DNA of 8,901 bases, from assembly GCA_964561035.1 (NCBI GenBank), contig CAZLNR010000025.1:1-8901 (forward strand), in the 5' to 3' direction. The stretch is from XYD2-FULL-39-9 sp964561035. GTDB lineage: Bacteria; Patescibacteriota; Patescibacteriia; Magasanikbacterales; GWA2-37-8. Under the pieces are notes generated by a model. It searched no databases. It was not told the DNA's origin and saw only the letters and a list, made by a program, of their open reading frames with translations. Shown one piece after another: positions 5,842-8,901 of this stretch. A program made the position numbers and the translations under genes. Each line of letters begins with the position of its first letter. Within the stretch, counting starts at the first letter, position 1.

Positions 5842-6270
5842 ATGCAAACTAAAAACAATTATCATTTACCAATTGATTTAGGTAAAGTAACAAAAGTAGC
5901 CAAAGAGGGAATTGCCCATGTCGGTGATTTAGTACATTCTGTAGATTACGATGCGCCTGAAGGAACTCCGGTTTTGGTGGCTCTAGACGGCACAGTGATT
6001 TCAGTAAAAGACGATTCTAATAGCGGTGGAGATGATAAAAAATATGAAAATGATGGAAATTTTATTGAAATTTTACATGATAGTAACGAGGTTTCAGAAT
6101 ATGAGCATATTAAATTTCAATCTGCCAAAGTAAGAGTTGGGGACCAAGTAAAAGCAGGTCAACAAATTGCTGAAGTAGGGAATACCGGTTGGAGCGAGTG
6201 CCCGCATCTGCACTTTATGGTGTATCCAAAGGGGAGCGAGTATAAAACGCTGGAGATAAAGTGGTTCTAA
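5842..6270 (+). CDS. M23 (LytM-type) metallopeptidase, no signal peptide
   Basis: 142 residues covering just the catalytic domain of the M23 family, zinc endopeptidases that usually cut peptide bridges in peptidoglycan. Visible ligands and catalytic residues: H26 and D35 (AHVGDLVHSVDYDAPEGTPV, the H-x8-D variant), H89 in YEHI, and H122/H124 in PHLHF; G-D-x-V-x-x-G-Q and VGNTG complete the core. All key residues are present, so it should be active. Unusually, there is no signal peptide, membrane anchor or wall-binding domain, so export by a non-classical route, release on lysis, or a cytoplasmic substrate must be considered. It starts 3 bases after the ParB-like gene. Its TAA stop lies inside the left box of site 4 (6264-6271). 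Confidence 0.88.
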   Translation: MQTKNNYHLPIDLGKVTKVAKEGIAHVGDLVHSVDYDAPEGTPVLVALDGTVISVKDDSNSGGDDKKYENDGNFIEILHDSNEVSEYEHIKFQSAKVRVGDQVKAGQQIAEVGNTGWSECPHLHFMVYPKGSEYKTLEIKWF

Positions 6271-6351
6271 CATCAGCGCACAAACGGAGTATATATCTTA
6301 AACCCGCTATTCATGCGGGTTTTTGAATTGACGTTTATCGGACGTTAGAAT
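6264..6351 (+). repeat. site 4: minimal attC-like site
   Basis: Left box GTTCTAAC (6264-6271) and right box GTTAGAA (6344-6350) are complementary over 7 bases; AAACG (6282-6286) pairs with CGTTT (6332-6336) beyond an unpaired spacer. ATATATC and the array terminator form the tip. At 88 bases this is within the size range of known attC sites and shows the basic design without the tRNA fragment or extra terminator. Confidence 0.75.
6300..6324 (+). terminator. array terminator in site 4
   Basis: AAACCCGC (6300-6307), loop TATTCAT, GCGGGTTT (6315-6322), T tail to 6324. It ends the cassette 3 operon 30 bases after the peptidase stop. Confidence 0.8.
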
Positions 6352-6377
6352 TTTTATTTATTTGTATTTTTTAAAAT

Positions 6378-6408
6378 AAAAACAACCTTCTGTTAAAAGG
6401 TTGTTTTT
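6378..6408. terminator. bidirectional Rho-independent terminator
   Basis: AAAAACAACCTT (6378-6389), loop CTGTTAA, AAGGTTGTTTTT (6397-6408): a perfect 12-bp stem with A and T tracts on both sides. It would stop the minus-strand phosphoribosyltransferase transcript and back up the site 4 terminator. Confidence 0.8.
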
Positions 6409-6428
6409 AAATTTATTTTTATTTATAA

Positions 6429-6485
6429 CATCCGGGCTCAAATAAAGTAACAAGAAATTATTACATTATCTGAACGGCCCGGATG
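6429..6485. repeat. 9-bp perfect inverted repeat at the A+T/G+C junction
   Basis: CATCCGGGC (6429-6437) and GCCCGGATG (6477-6485), 39 bases apart. The left arm lies in A+T-rich and the right arm at the start of G+C-rich DNA, so the pair straddles the base-composition boundary. Confidence 0.5.
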
Positions 6486-6530
6486 AAGTCTGGCCGTCTC
6501 GGTCGCGTGAGCGAATCCGAGCCGTCCAGG

Positions 6531-6554
6531 TGATCTGACCCGAAGGTCTGATCA
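6531..6554 (-). terminator. hairpin at the end of the phosphoribosyltransferase gene
   Basis: Read on the minus strand, TGATCAGACC-TTCG-GGTCAGATCA forms a 10-bp stem with one A.A mismatch and a stable UUCG-type loop, overlapping the TGA stop (6552-6554). No T-tract follows. A second small hairpin (CTCGG...CCGAG) lies just beyond. Confidence 0.5.
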
Positions 6555-7229
6555 GTAATCGGCATTGAGGAGCTGCCAGTTGTTGTCCTCCTTGGGGCGC
6601 AGTGGCGTTGAGCCCTTGGCGCAGAGGCAGCACTCCGCAGGCGCCCGGTTGGGCAGGTGTCGACTGATCAGACCGATGATCTGGCGATCGCTCACCTTCC
6701 CGAACGCTGAGCGGTTGACCAGCGCCAGGATGAAGGCGATGGCGGTCGCCGCACCAGCCGTGATGCTGCCATCTGCCGTCAGAGTTGCGCTCCCAGCGGT
6801 GGTGATGACATCGTCGCACACCAGAACCGTCTTGCCAGCCAGCTTTGCCCGGTTATCGTCGGTGAAGACCATTATCTTCTGGCTGCCCTCGCCGACCTTG
6901 GCCGGCGAGATCCAGAAGTAGGGACGTCCGGTCAGCTCGGTGGCACGCGCCGCCATCAGCTCCGCGAGCTTGGTCGCGCCGGTCTGCGGACCGACGATGC
7001 CGTCGACCTGCTGCAGGTTGCCGCCCTGCTCCACGAAGAGATCGAGGAGATCGCAGACGGCCTGGTACAGCAGTGTCTCGTCGGCGATCACCGGCTTGCT
7101 GTTGAAGAAGCCCTCCGAGCATTGCCCCGAGGTCAGCTTGGCATGTGGACGCTTCGGGTTGCCGTCGTGCATCCACAGGGCCTCCCGGAGCTCGTACTCT
7201 CGAATCCATCCTTCTTGGTCTCGAAACAT
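6552..7229 (-). CDS. orotate phosphoribosyltransferase-like protein, G+C-rich
   Basis: 225 residues, the usual size for OPRT-type enzymes, which join a base (orotate) to PRPP in pyrimidine synthesis or salvage. Visible elements: LTSGQCSEGFFNSK (32-45), the N-terminal substrate region; GPQTGATKLAE (80-90), a loop of the type that contacts pyrophosphate; and the PRPP signature VLVCDDVITTAGSA (135-148) with the two acidic residues. A Cys-rich tail, ECCLCAKGSTPLRPK, follows at 199-213. The enzyme looks intact. ATG at 7229 is preceded by GGAGG (7234-7238 on the + strand), one of the few good ribosome sites here. It is the only minus-strand gene and its codons are strongly G+C-rich, so it was probably acquired from another genome. 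Substrate could differ from orotate. Confidence 0.82.
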   Translation of the reverse strand: MFRDQEGWIREYELREALWMHDGNPKRPHAKLTSGQCSEGFFNSKPVIADETLLYQAVCDLLDLFVEQGGNLQQVDGIVGPQTGATKLAELMAARATELTGRPYFWISPAKVGEGSQKIMVFTDDNRAKLAGKTVLVCDDVITTAGSATLTADGSITAGAATAIAFILALVNRSAFGKVSDRQIIGLISRHLPNRAPAECCLCAKGSTPLRPKEDNNWQLLNADY

Positions 7230-7266
7230 GTTGCCTCCATGGCTCCCTGGTAGAGGAGCGGTTTGG

Positions 7267-7312
7267 TTGTTGAAAGAATACTAACTCAAAATTTAAGTAA
7301 GGTAAAGGCACT
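7267..7312 (-). promoter_or_regulatory. tentative minus-strand promoter for the phosphoribosyltransferase
   Basis: On the minus strand TTTACC is followed after about 17 bases by TAGTAT, then TCTTTCAACAA. It lies in A+T-rich DNA upstream of the G+C-rich gene. The -10 region resembles that of the tRNA-Asn promoter (15 of 17 bases). Confidence 0.35.
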
Positions 7313-7329
7313 CTTTTTAATAAAAGATA

Positions 7330-7357
7330 TTGTCAAAAATAAACTTTTCTGTAATAT
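7330..7357 (+). promoter_or_regulatory. putative promoter of the exported-protein gene
   Basis: TTGTCA (7330-7335), 16-base spacer, TAATAT (7352-7357), 21 bases before the ATG at 7379. The short leader leaves no room for a clear Shine-Dalgarno. Confidence 0.5.
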
Positions 7358-7378
7358 AAGTTTTTAAACTATCTCAGT

Positions 7379-8809
7379 ATGATCTATAAAAAAGCACTAT
7401 TAAGCCTTGTTATCGGGCTACTTTTTATTTTTGGCTGGTCGCCTTGGCTCAGTAAAAATGAGGTAAGAGCTGTGGTTAGAGCGAATAAAAACTTTCAATA
7501 CCAACATACGATCGAAAAGAATACAGCTGGTCCAGAAATCCATGTTACCTGGTTTCCATTTTGTAGGTGGGCAACTACTTACGAAGGCGGATGGTTTGTT
7601 TGTTTTTGGCATGGATTTAAAAAAGACAGCGCTCCAGCAACACAAAGCAGTGCGACTATGGACAAATCAGTAGATGGAAAAATTTACGTTGATAATGAGT
7701 TTCGAGAAAAAGAAATAGCTCGGGATACGTACTTAAAATCTTTAGCTCCGATGATTATATATCCTGATAAAGGCACTGGAGAATTTGTTGGGATGGATAC
7801 GGAGGGAAAACAGAAAATATTGGATATACCAAAAGTAAATTTTTATCATGTGTCTTCAATAGTCTTAGATAAAAACTCTGATGCGGTATATTACAAAGAT
7901 AGTAAGTATGATACGGTTCTTAAAAAACAAATGGGAACTATTAATAAAATAGATATTGCTCGTAAAACTAGCAGTACACTTATTAGTTCTATTTCTGGAG
8001 AAGTAGAATATGCCGACCAAAATGGCTTGTTAATTAATGACGAGAATGAACTATTTCAAGTTTATAACTCTAATACCGGATTGCCGATACAGCCACAAAG
8101 CCTAGTGCATCTGGCGGATTCGGGTGAATATAAAACTGAATATAGAATAGTAAAGAATGATAAGGTGTATCAAATTGTTTTTGATAATAAAGGCGGCCTG
8201 GTCCTAAAAGGTAAATATAGAGGTTTCCAAGCAGGAAGCGAGGCAATGAAGATTCATTTTAATGAAATCGGAACTCTGAATCGCGAGTACATTACCAAGA
8301 ACAATATTACACCTTATACTTACTTACGTGCAGTGTATGATGATCAAGAAAATACAAAATTATTTTATACAAAAACGACCGGTGATATATGGCCGACCAG
8401 CAATCATACGCCAAAATTAGTTTTATACCCGACACATCCTGTCTTTACCAATGGCTATTATTTTACTTACTACACTATGGGGAATTTGTATGATGTTGGT
8501 AATGGACGATACGCTCAAGTTATAGGAGATGGGCTTGTATTATTCGACAGTAGCGATATGTCAGTAGTATTTACAAAAGACAAAGAAGAGATAAAATCAG
8601 TATTACTAAATAAACCGGTAATCGCAGTACCAAATTATATTGAAGAGGCTAAAACACCAGCAGGATGTCAATCAATAATTGATCCTGTAATGCCACCCTA
8701 TCAAGGAATTGCAGGGCATGATAAAGGAATTATTGCTCAAATGTCTTCCTCTCTGTCACAAGCAATGAGTAAGAAGGGTTATTCTTGGCCCATATATTGT
8801 TTGCGATAA
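7379..8809 (+). CDS. exported or membrane-anchored protein of unknown function
   Basis: 476 residues. Residues 1-24 are a classical export signal or anchor (MIYKKALLSLVIGLLFIFGW), with no lipobox cysteine. The mature part is rich in Tyr, Asp, Asn and aromatic residues and in alternating strand patterns. Repeated units of the type x-V-Y-Y-K-D / L-I-N-D-E-N-E-L-F-Q-V-Y / K-V-Y-Q-I-V-F-D-N-K-G suggest a beta-propeller or related all-beta fold, but no blade consensus is clear. Four cysteines (62, 75, 430, 474) could form two disulfides linking the N- and C-terminal ends. No enzyme motif was recognised. A+T-rich codons match the host. It ends 26 bases before site 5, as expected for a cassette gene, and has its own promoter. 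Confidence 0.75.
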   Translation: MIYKKALLSLVIGLLFIFGWSPWLSKNEVRAVVRANKNFQYQHTIEKNTAGPEIHVTWFPFCRWATTYEGGWFVCFWHGFKKDSAPATQSSATMDKSVDGKIYVDNEFREKEIARDTYLKSLAPMIIYPDKGTGEFVGMDTEGKQKILDIPKVNFYHVSSIVLDKNSDAVYYKDSKYDTVLKKQMGTINKIDIARKTSSTLISSISGEVEYADQNGLLINDENELFQVYNSNTGLPIQPQSLVHLADSGEYKTEYRIVKNDKVYQIVFDNKGGLVLKGKYRGFQAGSEAMKIHFNEIGTLNREYITKNNITPYTYLRAVYDDQENTKLFYTKTTGDIWPTSNHTPKLVLYPTHPVFTNGYYFTYYTMGNLYDVGNGRYAQVIGDGLVLFDSSDMSVVFTKDKEEIKSVLLNKPVIAVPNYIEEAKTPAGCQSIIDPVMPPYQGIAGHDKGIIAQMSSSLSQAMSKKGYSWPIYCLR

Positions 8810-8835
8810 AATTAATATTTTTAATTTTAAAGAAG

Positions 8836-8901
8836 GTTCTAGTATCGGTGCGCAAACCGAGCATATATTTAAAACCCGCTAACCATGCGGGTTTTGAATT
8901 G
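8836..8901 (+). repeat. site 5: attC-like site, truncated by window end
   Basis: Left box GTTCTAGT (8836-8843), then ATCGGTGCGCAAACCGAGC, ATATAT and the array terminator, in the same order as site 4. The right box lies beyond the window. The left box differs at two bases from the others. Confidence 0.7.
8871..8895 (+). terminator. array terminator in site 5
   Basis: AAAACCCGC (8871-8879), loop TAACCAT, GCGGGTTTT (8887-8895). The loop is identical to that of site 2. Confidence 0.8.

Larger units (their letters stand above)
5422..6344 (+). mobile_element. cassette 3 (ParB-like protein and M23 peptidase)
   Basis: Lies between the right boxes of sites 3 and 4. Two genes, separated by 3 bases, fill it nearly completely: the first starts 20 bases after the right box and the last ends inside the left box of site 4. 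This tight packing is typical of integron cassettes. Confidence 0.6.
6345..8901 (+). mobile_element. cassette 4 (phosphoribosyltransferase and exported protein), continues to window end
   Basis: Runs from the right box of site 4 towards site 5, whose right half lies beyond the window. More than 2.5 kb, over twice the other cassettes, and the only one with a gene against the array direction. It may be two fused cassettes that lost a site, or one with a later insertion at 6429-7265. Confidence 0.45.

Noticed and set aside
7276..7292. Possible lost site in cassette 4 (ACTAAC / GTTAGT)
   Set aside because: No partner box, no ATATAT and no array terminator nearby.
6853..7311. Overlapping frames opposite and within the phosphoribosyltransferase gene
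   Set aside because: They are alternative frames of G+C-rich DNA; the OPRT motifs occur only in the 6552-7229 minus-strand frame.
3242..8901. CRISPR array
   Set aside because: Repeats are 83-183 bases, few, imperfect and separated by 0.9-2.5 kb of coding DNA, and no cas genes are present.
3318..8901. Insertion sequences or a prophage
   Set aside because: No transposase, integrase or phage structural gene is encoded, and no terminal repeats with target duplications were found around the cassettes.

Overview
The window looks like a piece of a low-G+C genome, most likely a Patescibacteria/CPR-type bacterium. The evidence is indirect: A+T-rich codon use, weak or absent Shine-Dalgarno sequences before most genes, many coiled-coil or membrane proteins of no recognised family, and a tRNA without an encoded CCA. 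No marker gene fixes the lineage.

Layout. (1) Bases 1-3122 are ordinary host-like DNA: three closely spaced + strand genes, namely a MurG-like glycosyltransferase C-terminus cut by the window edge, a small coiled-coil protein, and a 715-residue protein with a degenerate GGDEF-like region. (2) Bases 3123-3324 hold a strong promoter inside a perfect inverted repeat, tRNA-Asn(GTT) and its terminator. (3) From about 3318 to the window end runs an array of at least four gene cassettes separated by a repeated site, seen at 3242-3324, 4120-4302, 5247-5428, 6264-6351 and 8836-end.

The repeated site is the main discovery candidate. It starts with a left box GTTCTAAC or GTTCGAAC and ends with the complementary right box GTTAGAAC or GTTCGAAC. 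Between them lies a conserved ATATAT stretch and a Rho-independent terminator (AAACCCGC / GCGGGTTT). The box-and-arm design resembles integron attC sites, but here the tip of the hairpin is a transcription terminator. In the first site the left box is the T-loop of the tRNA-Asn gene, so the family appears to have grown out of the tRNA 3' end and its terminator. The second and third sites also carry a copy of the tRNA 3' end plus an identical 73-bp block with a second strong terminator.

Cargo. Cassette 1 carries a G+C-rich unknown gene. Cassette 2 carries a DUF3592-type membrane protein. Cassette 3 carries a ParB/sulfiredoxin-fold-like protein and an M23 metallopeptidase. Cassette 4 carries a G+C-rich orotate-phosphoribosyltransferase-like gene on the minus strand and a large exported protein of unknown function. 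The mixture of base compositions suggests capture from different donors. No integrase or transposase is encoded in the window, so the recombinase must lie elsewhere and the integron interpretation is an inference.
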